Shown: piece after piece, positions 40,376 through 51,699 of the stretch
Position numbering within the stretch: the first letter of the stretch is position 1
Layout: every line of letters starts with the position of its first letter
Assembly: GCA_023362775.1 (NCBI GenBank)
Contig: JALMGJ010000004.1
Coordinates: 85,288,298-85,352,297, forward strand
Direction of reading: 5' to 3'
DNA from: Charina bottae
Taxonomy: Eukaryota; Chordata; Lepidosauria; Squamata; Charinaidae
DNA: 64,000 nt
Notes under the pieces: generated by a model
Database searches by the model: none
The model's input: the letters and a program-made list of their open reading frames with translations, nothing else
What the model was told of the DNA's origin: nothing
Program-made: the position numbers and the translations under genes

Positions 40376-41561
40376 AGGAAATTGCTTGTTAACTGCTTTT
40401 CAGCTATTAGGAACCTTTGGATTGACAAGTCTGAAAACACAAGGTGAGTTTCCTTCCATCCTTAGCAAAAGAAGTTTAAGGACTTGGACAATTTTTTTGA
40501 ATAAACAACAAAAGGGTGATTAGAACTTTGATTTTGAAAAGTTACAAATGGATTAAAGATCCAGATAGATTTGAAATAAGATTTTGGAATTAATTATAAA
40601 GAATCCTTCCTGTGGGAAAATGCTTTTGTTTTGAATTCTTAAAAGAAAACATGATAGGATGCAACTCTGAAGGTTGGACACTACAGGGAACTTGAAGAAA
40701 CTACAGATTACACTTAAAGAAGAAGAACACTTAAATTCAAGTTACAAGTATAGAAGCAAAATATTTTAACATTAGGCATATTGAAGGATATTTTTGAACA
40801 TTGGGTGCAGAAGTTAATTTTAAGAGTATCTGCCTCTATACATAGACTGTGTTTAAAAGATGTTATGGAAGAGGACAAGTTTTACCTGACAAGATTGAGA
40901 CTGATCTGAAAGTGAATTTAAAAATGATATGGAAAAAGATGCTACACTGGACATACAAAATAAACTGGCTGAAGTCTTAATAATTAAAAGGGATATATAA
41001 ATATCAAACCAAAAGAGTGACCTAGATAATTTTCGTATATTGGATTTACAAAAGAGCCTTGTTAAAGTTTTGAAGAATTTTGTGAGAAGGGACAAAGGAA
41101 AAATGAAGAGAAATCAAGTTCTAGGACATATTTTGAAGGGACTAAAGATCAAGATTGTTAGAAGTAAAAGGAAGGAATATAGAGTTTGGTTATTTGATTA
41201 AGGTTAAAATAGATTATGTTGTTATCTCTGGTAACCCTTAATGGACTTTTGCTGATCAGGACTGAATTACAAGTCTTTAAGGATTTATTTTTGGATAAGA
41301 GATGGGCTATAGGAAGAAGAGATCATTTGTTGTATTTTAAGAGAAGGTGATAGTTACAAAAATTGTTTATACTTCTTGTGATTAATGGTGAAGTCATTAT
41401 ATATTTCTTTTTTTAATCTTTACTATATTCTTATTTTTTCTTTCTATTTTTCTTTCTATTTTTTCTTTTCTGCACCTTCTATTTTCATTTTTATTCTTTT
41501 ATTCTTTTAGTTTGTTTTATTGCTGCAATTGTAATTTTTAATAAAATTACTATATAAAAAA
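40376..41561 (+). mobile_element. L1-like non-autonomous retroposon, copy B, 20-bp TSD
   Basis: It is inserted in L1 ORF2: the host sequence agaaatgtgttggRcatttt is duplicated at 40356-40375 and 41562-41581 (one mismatch). It ends in a polypyrimidine-rich region, then aataaaattactatataaaa and a short A-run, as expected for L1-mediated insertion. It has no RT. It matches copy A (32207-38681) over its entire length, which defines both ends of the family at about 1.19 kb. Confidence 0.85.
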
Positions 41562-42494
41562 AGAAATGTGTTGGACATTTTGGAATATTTGGAGCAACAT
41601 AATGACAAACAAGCCACATTGATTTTCTTAGATGCAGAGAAGGCCTTTGACTATTTGAACACAGCTTTCTTGTTCAAAATTTTGGAAGACACAAACTTTG
41701 GAGAGAACTTTATAAAATGGGTAAGATCAATTTATACTTCATAGAAAGCACAAATAATTGTTAATGGAGGTCTAACAAAGCCTTGTGAGATACAAAAGGG
41801 AACAAGACAAGGATGCCCACTGTCTCCTCTCTTATTTATTTGGGTTCTTGAAATACTGAATATAGATATAACACAAGATGAAAGGATTGTGGGAGTAAAG
41901 ATTTTAAAAATAAACTTTTAGGTTACGGGCTTTTGACGATGACTTGGTATTGGTTTTAAAAGATCGTTTAAAGGGAATTGAAATATTAATGGGAAAACTA
42001 AAAGAATTTGGTGCATTAGCAGGTTTCAAGGAACAAACAGAGGACCAACATGTTAACAAGAAATATGAAAATAGAAGATCAAACAGAATTTATGAATAAA
42101 TCGGGTTTTAAGATTGAAAAGTAAGTAAAATATTTGGATATCACTATGACAAATATGAATTGTATGTTATTTCAAAATAACTATGTTAAGACATTGAATG
42201 AAGTTAAAAAATCATGTTAAGATGGGAGAAACTACAACTGTCATTTCTGGGAAGAATGTCTGTGATAAAAATGAATTTTTTGCCTAGAATGATATTTTTG
42301 TTTCAGACAATACCTGTTTTGACACCTGATGCACCATTTAAACAGTGGCAAAAGGATATATCTGAATTTGTGTGGCAGGGAAAAAAATGAGTTAAATAGA
42401 AGGTGTTACAAGATGCAAAAGAAAAAGGAGGGTTGGGTCTACCTGATTTGAAATTGTATTTTGCAGCTTGCTGTTGGGTTTGGATGAAAGAGTG

Positions 42495-42913
42495 TGTGAG
42501 GAACCTAGTTCTAAATCTTCCAAAAAGTAATTCAAACATAATCCATGGAGGATATGATTAAATTCTATTTAATGAAGATTAGCATCCAGTTCAAAGTTGA
42601 AGTCACAATTAACATTTCACACCCAAATCCCAAGCTTAGAAACCCATTGCCCCTCCCTATACTTACCCTCCTCCTTCCCCCCCAAGGCTTTGCTAGTAAC
42701 TTTCCTTTTCTTCCTTTGCCTCCCCCTTTGCTTGCCCGCACCATCTCCAAGCTTCACACAATGGTATGCATCCTTGATTTATGCTCTGCAACATCCTGAG
42801 AAGGAATGTTGGCCGTTTATTTTCCATGCAGTTTTCCTTCAGCACCCCCCTCCATTCATAGCTTGCAGCTGACGCTTCATGGCACAATGTGAGAAAGTTG
42901 TGAGAAAGATGGC
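42495..42913. mobile_element. Unclassified insertion of about 0.4 kb in L1
   Basis: L1 ORF2 coding breaks after WVWMKE and resumes with EWVMLRNRRPLELEGHG, so the sequence between is an insertion. The junctions share gagtg (gaaagagtg and gacagagtg). Inside is a pyrimidine-rich patch (42655-42735) and, near the right end, an 11-bp inverted repeat CACAATGTGAG/CTCACATTGTG (about 42883-42922). I cannot assign a family. Confidence 0.6.
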
Positions 42914-43474
42914 TCACATTGTGACAGAGTGGGTGATGTTGAGAAATAGAAGGCCCTTGGAGTTAGAAGGGCATGGCCTGAGATTTGGTTGGCATGGATA
43001 TTTGTGTTACAATAAAGTCAAAGTTAATGTGGATTTTAAAAATCATTATGTTAGACGTGCCATATTGAGAATATGGAATAGATACAAACCCAGGTTGTGC
43101 CTGAAAACACCTTTGTGGCTCTCAGCACAAGAAGCATTTTGTAGATGAAAAATAATAGGCACACAAATGGCTAACCTATCATAAGATACTAGAATTTTGT
43201 CAAGCGGAATACAAAATAAAATTAAGAGAATAATTGGTGGCAGAGGGATATAATTGCCAATTGTTTTTGAATTTACAGTTATTATAAAGTTTTAAAGTAG
43301 GCAAAAGAGTTTATAGTTTTAACATTGTAAGACTTGCTTTTGAAATATAATTGTGTACAATGATCAACATGTAATTGCTAAAATGTATAAACTTTTATTG
43401 AAATTTGAAATATAAGAAGAACAAGTGAAAGAATGTATAATAAAGTGGGCTAAATATTTGGTTATAATAGACAG

Positions 43475-44053
43475 GTGGAACAATGGGAAAATATGTGGTT
43501 GAAAGGATTGAAATTAAGGATTGAAATTAATTATGTTATAATCTTAGAGAATTTTTATAAAATGATGTACCATTGGTATATGTCACCAGTGAAATTGCCT
43601 ACAATGTATAAAGGCACTTCAAATTTATGTTGGAAATATGAACAACAAGAAGGGACATTTTATCAAGCTTGGTGGACATGTGAAAAAGCTAGAAAATGTT
43701 GGATTCAAATACATACTCTAATTCAGATGATTTTAAAGATTAATATACAATTGAGACCAGAGGTCTTTCTTTTGGGATTGATGGACAAACAGTTGGAAAA
43801 AAGTCATGAAACTTTGTTTTTGTATATGATAACTGCAGTGAGATTATTGTATGCACAAAGATGGAAAGATTTGGCATTACCCACAATGGAAGAATGGTTG
43901 GTTAAGATGATGGAACTTGCTGAGATGGCCAAATTTATTTCTTTCATCAGAGAAAAGATAATATCTACATTTATTGTTGACTGGAATCCCCTTATGGACT
44001 TTTTTCATAAAACAGAAAAAAGTGAACTTATGATTTATGGTTTTAATGATTAG
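43475..44053 (+). CDS. L1 ORF2 C-terminal region with cysteine motif (192 codons)
   Basis: It contains ILENFYKMMYHWYMSPVKLP, then the L1 C-terminal cysteine-rich segment CWKYEQQEGTFYQAWWTCEK (C..EEGTFYH.WW.C type), followed by KCWIQIH and hydrophobic helices to the stop at 44053. The frame is intact over this end, but the rest of ORF2 is broken, so no functional product is expected. The L1 3' UTR starts right after. Confidence 0.8.
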   Translation: MEQWENMWLKGLKLRIEINYVIILENFYKMMYHWYMSPVKLPTMYKGTSNLCWKYEQQEGTFYQAWWTCEKARKCWIQIHTLIQMILKINIQLRPEVFLLGLMDKQLEKSHETLFLYMITAVRLLYAQRWKDLALPTMEEWLVKMMELAEMAKFISFIREKIISTFIVDWNPLMDFFHKTEKSELMIYGFND

Positions 44054-44313
44054 ATAGGATAGATTATTGAAAGAAGAGAGTCATCTTGTAACCTTAGAGT
44101 AAGAGGTAAATTTATCATTGTATTTATAACTGCTGTAAAGAAGATTGGAAACCACTTCTTTTTTTTTCTATTTTTCTTTTACTTTTTTATTGCACTTTTA
44201 GCTTTCTTTCTCATTTCTTTCTTTTTCTTTTCTTCTTCTTACTTTATATTAGTTTGCATTAGTTTTTATCTTCCTTTTTAAAACTTTTAACAAAATTACA
44301 TTTTAAAAAAAAC

Positions 44314-45400
44314 ATGCATCATTTATATGAAAGTACACTGGCAAAAATGGATGTATGCATCATGAAATCACCATGAAGTTTAAACATTTCCAACTACAAG
44401 TGTCAGATTTGAAAATTATTGTATTAATTTTAAAAAATAGCATAATACATAGTTCCCCTATACTTCTCTGCTCTTTGTAATATGACATCCAGCATAGCAA
44501 CCAAGTGTTTTAAGTGTAAATTTAATGAAGTACTTATCACTTCTTTGTTTCTCATTTTGCTGTAAGCCTGTTTTTTTAAGTCAGCTATTTTAGAGTATAA
44601 TTTATTGTGCTTGGGACTTATTACGTTCCAATGATAGGCTTTGATTCAAAGCTAATTATAGTAATTAAGTCATTGCCTACACTATTGCAGCAGTACAGAT
44701 TGCAGTAGTTATTCTTGACATTGCTCAGAATATATGGCCTCCAAGGCCTTTTCCATCAACTGCACTTTCAATCACCTTCTGAGCTGTAAACTTTGGGAAT
44801 TTCATTTACAAATTTACTCCTACAGAGTTGCATATGGCTGGTACCATATCCACCACCAAAGGAATAGTGTGTGGGAATAATTAAGGTAATTTGTTAACAT
44901 CTGGCCCTTGGAGGGCCTGCAGGAAGAAAAAAGAGGAGAAGACAGGGAGATGAGATAAATGACAGGGCTGCTCCTCCCATGCCAGCTGTCTGAAGAACAT
45001 CTCCTCACACTAAACCTTGTAAACATGGTGCAATATGAGAATCCCACCCAAACTAAAAAATAGTAAGTGTTTTTTCTAACTATAAGAGAAAGAAGACATT
45101 TTTAAAATAATGCCATCAGCACAAGCCTGTCCTCTTCTATAGAGATTGGTTTGGGCACATAATAATGAAAGCTTAATTAATGGATGGCCAAAATGTTCAT
45201 TAACTTATTTACTTCTATTTTCAACTATTTTATGATACTGTATATTTACAAATTTATTAACTGCTTCTGTCAAGACTAGATTAGGTAATGTTGTGAAAGC
45301 AACATCCACAGCCAATGCAATAATAATGGTAATATATATATATAATCAGAAATACAGTATAACATTGTTGTAAAAATATAATTAATACATTATTCCTGGC
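44314..45400. other. No gene recognised
   Basis: AT-rich, no supported gene. A small (TA)n run at about 45333-45344. Confidence 0.5.
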
Positions 45401-45404
45401 ACTG

Positions 45405-45515
45405 GAATCTCTACAGTGCATAAGTCCCAAAGGCCTTCTGGAACAGCTAAGTTTTCACAAGCTTCCAGAAGGCCAGGAGAATGGGAGATTTCCTTGCCTA
45501 ATATCTAGCAAAGCT
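45405..45515 (-). mobile_element. L2 LINE trace
   Basis: The plus strand shows ccttctggaacagctaagtt, ttcacaagcttccagaaggc, the complement of the L2 ORF2 end (..FRKALKTWLF) and following UTR. Very short and decayed. Confidence 0.5.
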
Positions 45516-47306
45516 TTTGATGTTTTACAATAAATATATTAAATCAAAATATTAAAAAATAAAATGTTCAGCAATTAACTACTGAAGGTTTGAGAAGCAG
45601 TTGGAGAGGTATGAGTCTTCCACTTCACAGTCCAATACAACTCATCTGGACATGAGTTTGGAGATATAAAAACAAAGAAGGGGAAAAAGGACTCCTTTTT
45701 GCGACAAAAACCACAAGTTAAGCCTTCAAATGGAGTTAATAACCCTAACCCTTGTTAGATTTTAATCCAGTCTTCCTCCACCTGCACTCTAGCTATATAC
45801 AGTAAACTGCTATTTTAGCTCTCCCAGTTCATCCATAGGGCCTTCTGAAGTAGATGGAGAGAGTGATTAGCAGCAATTGTCTGAACCATTCCCTATTCCA
45901 GGTTACAATTTTGTCAAGGCCAGTTAGAATCCAATAGCCGAGCCAGTTACATTGGTATTTCCAATTGGTTTTCTGTGACAGTTCCATTTTCTAGATGTAA
46001 AATGCCACAATTCACATGATGGGAGAAAAATAATGAATGGCTTTCCTGCCTGCTTAATCCTGCCAATACCAGTCCCAGTTCAGGGCTCTAAAAGAAGGTT
46101 CTCTTTAACTTGGGCCAAATCAAAAACCACCTACTTCCACTCTGGATTTATAGAAAATGTAGACACAGAGAGGTGTTTCTCTGTTATATACAGTAATATT
46201 GGAATTATCCATAGAAGCAGAATACAGGGAGTAAGATCTACTTCTACTAGTTTAAATGCCAGCTTCTGAACATCAACAGTGGAGAAGGGCTATCTTTCTC
46301 CTGTCCTAGTCATGAGTTTCTCAGATGCATATATTTGGGTGCTCTATAACACAGGTTGCTGACAGACTTTAGCCTTGCCCACTAAAGCTACTATGTTTTA
46401 TGAAGCCCATTTCTTTTTAGTAACATTACAATCTTAAAACCCAACTATTTTTTTATATGTTGTAATATGTGGGAAACTGTTTTGGCATTGTTTTTCTGAT
46501 GGTCAAAAGTTTTCCTTTAGTATTTTCTTCCTCAATTATCTCCATTTTATTCTCCTTTGGCAGTTTGGAGATCTTTGAAGTTTTCAGCTAAAGAAGCCTG
46601 CTCAATTTTACCAAGCATTCTTAAACTGTGTTACCTTTTTATCTGTCCATTTATCATTGTCCTGCACTTAATTCTCTTTTCTTCAATTACTATGTTTTCC
46701 CCATTGTTCCTGTCAATATATAATTCATTACTAGCCATCTATACTGAGTAGATGTGCCTTCTCTTATCACTTGACAATCTGTCACATTTTTGTAATCTTC
46801 TTTCTTGGAAGAAAGTAGTCAATCCAAGTTTTTCTTCTACACATACAAAATATAATTGTACTTACAAGATTGTCCATGAAATGCTATTTTCTAAAAAAAT
46901 AGGTCCAAATAAACAATAAAAGTAAAAGAATTCACTTCCAAAATAAACAGGATTTATTATTGCAGGAAATGTAAAATTTGTATTATCAATTTGATAATTC
47001 TCTGCCAGTTTGAAAACAGCTCCAGACCACTTTGTTTCCATGATGTCAGTAGTGTTGATGAGCTGAACTAATTTATTTTCAGTGCAGTGGAAACCACAGT
47101 GAAACAAGGTTTATTTTTATTTTAGGAGCAGGAAGAGGAGATGTTGTGACTTCATTTATCCAGTGGAGGGAACTCTTGTCTTAAGTCTCCTAACTGCTCT
47201 TGGGCTTCAAATCATGCTAGCTCCCCTTAATAGCTCACACAAAATGAGCAGGCATGTAATCTACAACTGTTTTGCCAGTTTTCCCGTATCTGCAGTATAC
47301 CAATGT
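45516..47306. other. No gene recognised
   Basis: No recognisable coding frame, RNA or named repeat. Confidence 0.5.
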
Positions 47307-47379
47307 CCCTTCCTTCCTTCCTTCCTTCCTTCCTTCCTTCCTTCCTTCCTTCCTTCCTTCCTTCCTTCCTTCCTTCCTT
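47307..47379. repeat. (CCTT)n microsatellite
   Basis: About 18 uninterrupted tetranucleotide units. Poly-(PSFL) and (KEGR) frames here are repeat translations. Confidence 0.97.
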
Positions 47380-47839
47380 GATTTATGTTGCTGCCTGACC
47401 TGTAGCAGCTCCAGGCAGGGCAGTGATTTTTGCTTCTTGTTCTCAACACTTCAATTCAGAAGTAAAAACAATCACTAAATCTGATGTTTGGGAAAGAAAG
47501 TGGGGGCCAGATAAAAGTACCTGAAAATTGCAATTGAATTGTCTTCATTTAATTGTGTGCAGATTTTTTTCTGAGTATCATGTGTAGGATTTTATTGTTA
47601 TGAGGCATCACATATTAGACAACAGTACCTGCTACAAATAATAAAGCAATACACAGAGTCTGAATCACATGAATACACATGTATGTGGGGGATCTCTTGA
47701 AATTCAGTGCAACCATATGTTGACATATCTGGGGCAAACTGGTGTCCCCAGTGAGGATTCTTTGCCAGTGGAAAAATGTTGCATTTATGTGGTGTGCCAG
47801 AGCTGAAGTTTAGTCTCTACCATGGATCATGGATCATGT

Positions 47840-47985
47840 AAAGTTGAGGTTTCCTCTAGGTTTAAAAGACTGGGTGACAGATGATAAGGAAAACTCTGTC
47901 TGATACCCTGGAGCTCCAGTGTCAGCCAGAGTAGAAAATACTGGGCCAACAGGTCAGACAGGTGCTGATCAGATAGAAAGAAAAG
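47840..47985 (+). mobile_element. tRNA-Ala-like SINE, body fragment
   Basis: gaaaactctgtctgataccc, tggagctccagtgtcagcca, gagtagaaaatactgggcca and ggtcagac follow the body of the SINE family also found, inverted, at 19090-19246. The tRNA head is missing or too decayed to see. Confidence 0.55.
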
Positions 47986-48221
47986 TCCTTTCTATTTATA
48001 TATTTTCCAGCTCTGGAAAGGTACCATTAGATAAAAAGTCTAGCAAAGGGCATTACCATATGAGGATCTATGCCAGTTTAAAGCTAATTACATACCCCTG
48101 TGATCTCACAATACTGGCAGTGTTAGATAAGGTGAGCTAAGTTTTTATATACAAATTTAGAAGTGAATTTCCTTTTGTTCCAGTGAAACTCCTGAGAAGT
48201 TATAGGTAGCCTGATTTTTCA

Positions 48222-48968
48222 TTGGAAGAACTTTCATGTTACCCCATACCCCAGTATTTTCTATTAGAACTATCCCCGTTGTCATGGTCAGATCACGTCC
48301 TGATTTCCTTAAGATTCTCTTATGCCGCCCCACTCCGCAGGGAGGCAGGACCTATTCGATTGGTCCGCCCCCGGCGACTTATGGACCCAATGAGGTTTCA
48401 GAGGGAGCTGGGGGTAATACCTGAAGATCTGCTGCACGGTCCAGCGGAGGCATTGGCTGCAGCCTGGAACAGGGAGGCGGCCAGTGCCTTGGACAGGACC
48501 ACGCCGATGCGACCTCTCCAACCCCATTCGACCCGTCACTCCCCGTGGTTTACGGAGGAGTTGAGGGCCTTGAAGAGGGTGAAGAGACGTCTAGAGCGCC
48601 GCTGGAGAAAAACGAAGGCGGAATTGGACCAAACACAATCTAGAGCCGCTATTAAGGCCTACCTTGTGGCAGTAAGAGCGGCGAAACGTAAATATTTCTC
48701 CGCCCTTATTGCATCCTCAGAATGCCATCCAACGGCCCTGTTCAAGATTACTCGATCTCTCTTGGGTAGGGTGGTATCGACCACCCACCTGCAGGGCCGT
48801 GTGGAAGAATTTGCTGAGCATCTGCAGGATAAAATCGCTCGGATTCGGTCTAAGTTGGACTCCATGCGTGAAATGCAGTCTGGGGAGATGCCGGGAGAAT
48901 GGTCTTGCCCTGTTATCTGGGAACGATTTGATCCTGTTGGACCTGAGGAAGTGGACATGATCTTTTGA
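48222..48968 (+). pseudogene. L2 ORF2 linker between endonuclease and RT, ends at a premature TGA
   Basis: The first roughly 12 codons are flanking DNA. After that: SWSDHVLISLRFS, RLVRPRRLMDPMRFQRELGV, HSPWFTEELRALKRVKRRLE, VRAAKRKYFSALIASSECHP, TALFKITRSLLG and FAEHLQDKIARIRSKLDSM. It ends EEVDMIF-stop where the 32.4-kb copy has EEVDRILRTVNATTC, so the TGA replaces an Arg codon (CGA to TGA). The frame continues unchanged into the 504-codon RT frame. Confidence 0.85.
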
Positions 48969-50712
48969 ATTGTTAATTCCACCACATGTGATTTAGATCC
49001 CTGCCCTTCCTGGCTGGTGAAATCAGCCAGGGAGGTGACATGTGGATGGGTCCAGGCCACGATTAATACATCCTTGGCGGAGGGGGTGGTTCCAACTGCC
49101 TTTAAAGAGGCACTGGTGCACCCCCTCCTCAAGAAGCCAGCCCTGGACCCTACCATCCTGGACAATTTTCGTCCAGTCTCCCACCTCCCCTTTTTGGGAA
49201 AGGTGGTTGAGAAAGTGGTGGCGTTGCAACTTCAAAGGACCCTGGATGAAGCGGATTATCTAGGCCCTTTTCAGTCAGGTTTCAGGCCGGGATATGGGAC
49301 GGAGACTGCATTGGTCGCGCTTACGGATGATCTCTGGCGGGAGCGGGATGGTGGTAGTGCATCCATCCTTGCTCTCTTGGATCTCTCAGCGGCATTCGAT
49401 ACCATCGACCATGGTATCCTGTTGGGGCGGGTTAGGGAGTTGGGGGTGGGCGGCGTAGTTTTGCGCTGGTTCACCTCCTTCCTCCGAGGCCGATCCCAGT
49501 CGGTGGTAATAGGAGAGGAGAGATCTGACCCTCGGCCCCTCTTGTGTGGGGTGCCGCAGGGTTCGGTTCTCTCTCCTCTCCTATTTAACATCTACATGAA
49601 ACCGCTGGGCGAGGTCATCCGACACCATGGGATGAGGTATCATCAGTATGCGGATGATACTCAATTGTACATCTCCATCCCTGGTGAAGTAAGTGATACA
49701 GTGACAACCCTATCCCAGTGCCTGGGGGCTGTGAGGGCCTGGATGGGGAACAACAGGCTACAATTGAACCCTAGCAAGACCGAGTGGCTGTGGATTGATG
49801 GCCTAGCGTCTTCTGGGAAATTATCATCTTTGGTTCTTGATGGGGTAGCACTGCCCCATTCGGAACTGGTGCACAACTTGGGGGTCCTTCTAGACTCACG
49901 ACTCCTGCTTGAAGAGCAGGTGGCAGTCGTGGCTAGGAGGGCTTTCGCACAACTTCGGTTGGTGCACCAGTTGCGCCCATTCCTGGATCGCGACGCCCTC
50001 CGAACAGTCACTCATGCTCTCGTCATCTCCCATGTAGATTATTGCAATGCGCTCTACATGGGGCTACCCTTGAAGACTATCCGGAAGCTTCAGCTAGTGC
50101 AGAATGCGGCCGCGCGAGCAATTTTGGGTGCACCAAAATCTGCACACATAACACCTCTGCTCCGCGAGCTGCATTGGGTGCCGGTCTGCTTCCGGGTACA
50201 ATTCAAGGTGTTGGTTATTACCTTTAAAGCCCTACATGGCATGGGGCCAGAATACCTGAAGGACCGTCTTATCCCCATTTTATCGACCCGCCCCACCAGG
50301 TCATTCAGAGAGGGCCTGCTACGAACCCCATCAATTAAAGAATGTCATCGGATGGGGTCTAGGAGGCGGGCCTTCTCTGTGGTAGCGCCCACACTGTGGA
50401 ACATCTTGCCCCCAGAGTTGAGGCAGATCTCCTCCCTCCCGACCTTTAGGAAAGAGCTGAAGACCTGGTTCTGCCGCCTGGCATGGGAAGGAGGAAAGGA
50501 TAGTTCCTCATGGGGGTGGTTAATTCCTTAATTTATTGTCCTTCATTTAATTCCATCTCCATCTGGATTTATAATTATTTATTAATTTATATATTGTACA
50601 TTGATGTTTTATCCTGTTTTAATCTATTTTATTGTAAACCGCCCAGAGTTCCCCGTTGGGGGAGATGGGCGGTTATATAAATTTAATTAAATAAATAAAA
50701 TAAATAAATATC
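48255..50712 (+). mobile_element. L2 LINE, 5'-truncated, well preserved
   Basis: It starts at the end of the endonuclease (LSPLSWSDHV, about 48262) and continues in one frame to the stop at 50531, with a single internal TGA at 48966-48968. The 3' UTR ends with taaaccgcccagagttcccc, gagatgggcggttat and an AT-rich (AAAT)n tail. It is close to the 32.4-kb copy and in better condition. Confidence 0.95.
49017..50531 (+). CDS. L2 ORF2 reverse transcriptase and C-terminus (504 codons)
   Basis: RNA-dependent DNA polymerase of an L2 LINE. RT fingers: FRPVSHLPFLGKVVEKVVAL (51-70) and YLGPFQSGFRPGYGTETALV (81-100). Motif A LLDLSAAFDTIDHGIL (120-135), motif B CGVPQGSVLSPLLFNIYMKP (177-196), motif C HQYADDTQLYIS (209-220). 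The C-terminal region follows with LNPSKTEWLWIDG, VVARRAFAQLRLVHQLRPFL, LQLVQNAAARAILG, ALHGMGPEYLKDRL and WNILPPELRQISSLPTFRKE. The first ATG used is internal; the frame is continuous with 48222-48968 across one TGA. Palm-domain catalytic Asp residues are all intact. Confidence 0.92.
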   Translation: MKSAREVTCGWVQATINTSLAEGVVPTAFKEALVHPLLKKPALDPTILDNFRPVSHLPFLGKVVEKVVALQLQRTLDEADYLGPFQSGFRPGYGTETALVALTDDLWRERDGGSASILALLDLSAAFDTIDHGILLGRVRELGVGGVVLRWFTSFLRGRSQSVVIGEERSDPRPLLCGVPQGSVLSPLLFNIYMKPLGEVIRHHGMRYHQYADDTQLYISIPGEVSDTVTTLSQCLGAVRAWMGNNRLQLNPSKTEWLWIDGLASSGKLSSLVLDGVALPHSELVHNLGVLLDSRLLLEEQVAVVARRAFAQLRLVHQLRPFLDRDALRTVTHALVISHVDYCNALYMGLPLKTIRKLQLVQNAAARAILGAPKSAHITPLLRELHWVPVCFRVQFKVLVITFKALHGMGPEYLKDRLIPILSTRPTRSFREGLLRTPSIKECHRMGSRRRAFSVVAPTLWNILPPELRQISSLPTFRKELKTWFCRLAWEGGKDSSSWGWLIP

Positions 50713-51195
50713 TTTATTCCTGGGAGGTAAACCAATCCCTCCCTCCTCCATGTACAGATGAGAACCATGATCTTGTGCCAAAACACTTTTGAAGATAACG
50801 AGCAACTCTCCAAATCCAATGAAGCTTGAATTATTACAGAAATAGCTCTTTCGGGTGTTTTCATTTATGTCATTTTTTCCATTTAAAGGAGTTGGGGAAA
50901 AAAGTAAATGTCCATGTGTATGCCTAGAGTTCACAAGTTTTGGGTTACATGCATCTTTTTCAGTGAACTTTAGGGCAATAAAATTATTCTGTCCTCATCC
51001 ATCTGAAAGTCATGGCTATCTCAAACTCTTTCCAGTAGCATAGCCAGAATAATGGACAGGTAAGGGAGTCAGCCTATTTGAGAGACTCACTTCAGAGCAA
51101 GCCCTGTAGGACCTGAGATACAGAGTTAAGCGCTTCTCTGATCACCTTTCTTGTATTACTGAATGAATTCAATACTTGTCTGAACAATGCTGGTC
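50713..51195. other. No gene recognised
   Basis: Spacer after the L2 tail with no supported feature. Confidence 0.5.
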
Positions 51196-51199
51196 ACTG

Positions 51200-51285
51200 A
51201 GAGCAGTCTTCCCTGACTTGGGTGTCCTCCAGATGTTTGAATGACAACTCCCAGAATTCTCAGCAATGGCCATGCTGGCCGGGTG
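51200..51285. repeat. Fragment of a common amniote interspersed repeat, unclassified
   Basis: tgtcctccagatgtttgaat, gacaactcccagaattctca and gcaatggccatgctggccgg form half of a widespread palindromic element (probably a DNA-transposon MITE). Decayed relatives are at 58685-58790 and 63350-63455. Confidence 0.5.
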
Positions 51286-51290
51286 GGAAT

Positions 51291-51360
51291 GAGATGAGAT
51301 GATGAGATGAGATGAGATGAGATGAGATGAGATGAGATGAGATGAGATGAGATGAGATGA

Positions 51361-51402
<42 letters not shown>
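51291..51402. repeat. (GATGA)n then (GAT)n microsatellite
   Basis: Pure pentamer array followed by a pure GAT array. Serine- or isoleucine-rich frames on the minus strand are artefacts. Confidence 0.97.
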
Positions 51403-51405
<3 letters not shown>

Positions 51406-51699
51406 TCCACTTAGAGAACCAAGAATTAATAAGTATGATGACTGGTGATTATCTGCTTCAAAAAGGATATACATAGTTTAAATATAAAACTATTTATATA
51501 TATGAATGGCAAAGGGATAAATCTAAAAACAATTATTTGTTTATGAAGAAAGATTAACCATGAGAGGTCTTGAATGTGGGACAGACTGTTCTTTGGTAGT
51601 GTCTATAAGATAATGATTTTTTAAAAAAAAATAAGGCTGAGATTAAAATATTGTTTAATGTGTACTGGTAGAAAACAATAGTTGCAAATAAAGTACTCA

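Larger units (their letters stand above)
40020..43145 (+). pseudogene. L1 ORF2 reverse transcriptase region, broken
   Basis: Recognisable pieces: GKIPGPDGLSGSYKCFEDEV and MPESWKDANIALIPK (40040-40185); NYRLISLLNNDYKLFTMILA, DQCGLLPKRQLKDNIRNVL (40197-40375); then, after insertion B, TLIFLDAEKAFDYLNTAFLF with motif A, QKGTRQGCPLSPLLFIWVLE with motif B (41582-41870), a region where the F/YADD box is spoiled (about 41935), GGLGLPDLKLYFAACCWVWM (42429-42485), and, after the second insertion, EGHGLRFGWHGYL through YKPRLCLKTPLWLSAQEAF (42940-43135). Multiple stops. Confidence 0.8.
39433..44313 (+). mobile_element. L1 LINE, degraded, with two insertions
   Basis: ORF1 and ORF2 remnants are in order on the plus strand, ending in a polypyrimidine 3' UTR and an A-run at about 44305-44313. 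The endonuclease region between ORF1 and the RT is missing (junction about 39955-40015). It is interrupted by the 1.2-kb retroposon copy B (40376-41561) and by an unclassified insertion (about 42495-42913). The left boundary is uncertain. Confidence 0.85.

Noticed and set aside
47307..47379. Periodic array producing open frames in several phases
   Set aside because: Simple (CCTT)n repeat; frames are translations of the repeat.
51291..51402. Regular tandem array considered as CRISPR
   Set aside because: Pure microsatellite without spacers, in a vertebrate genome.
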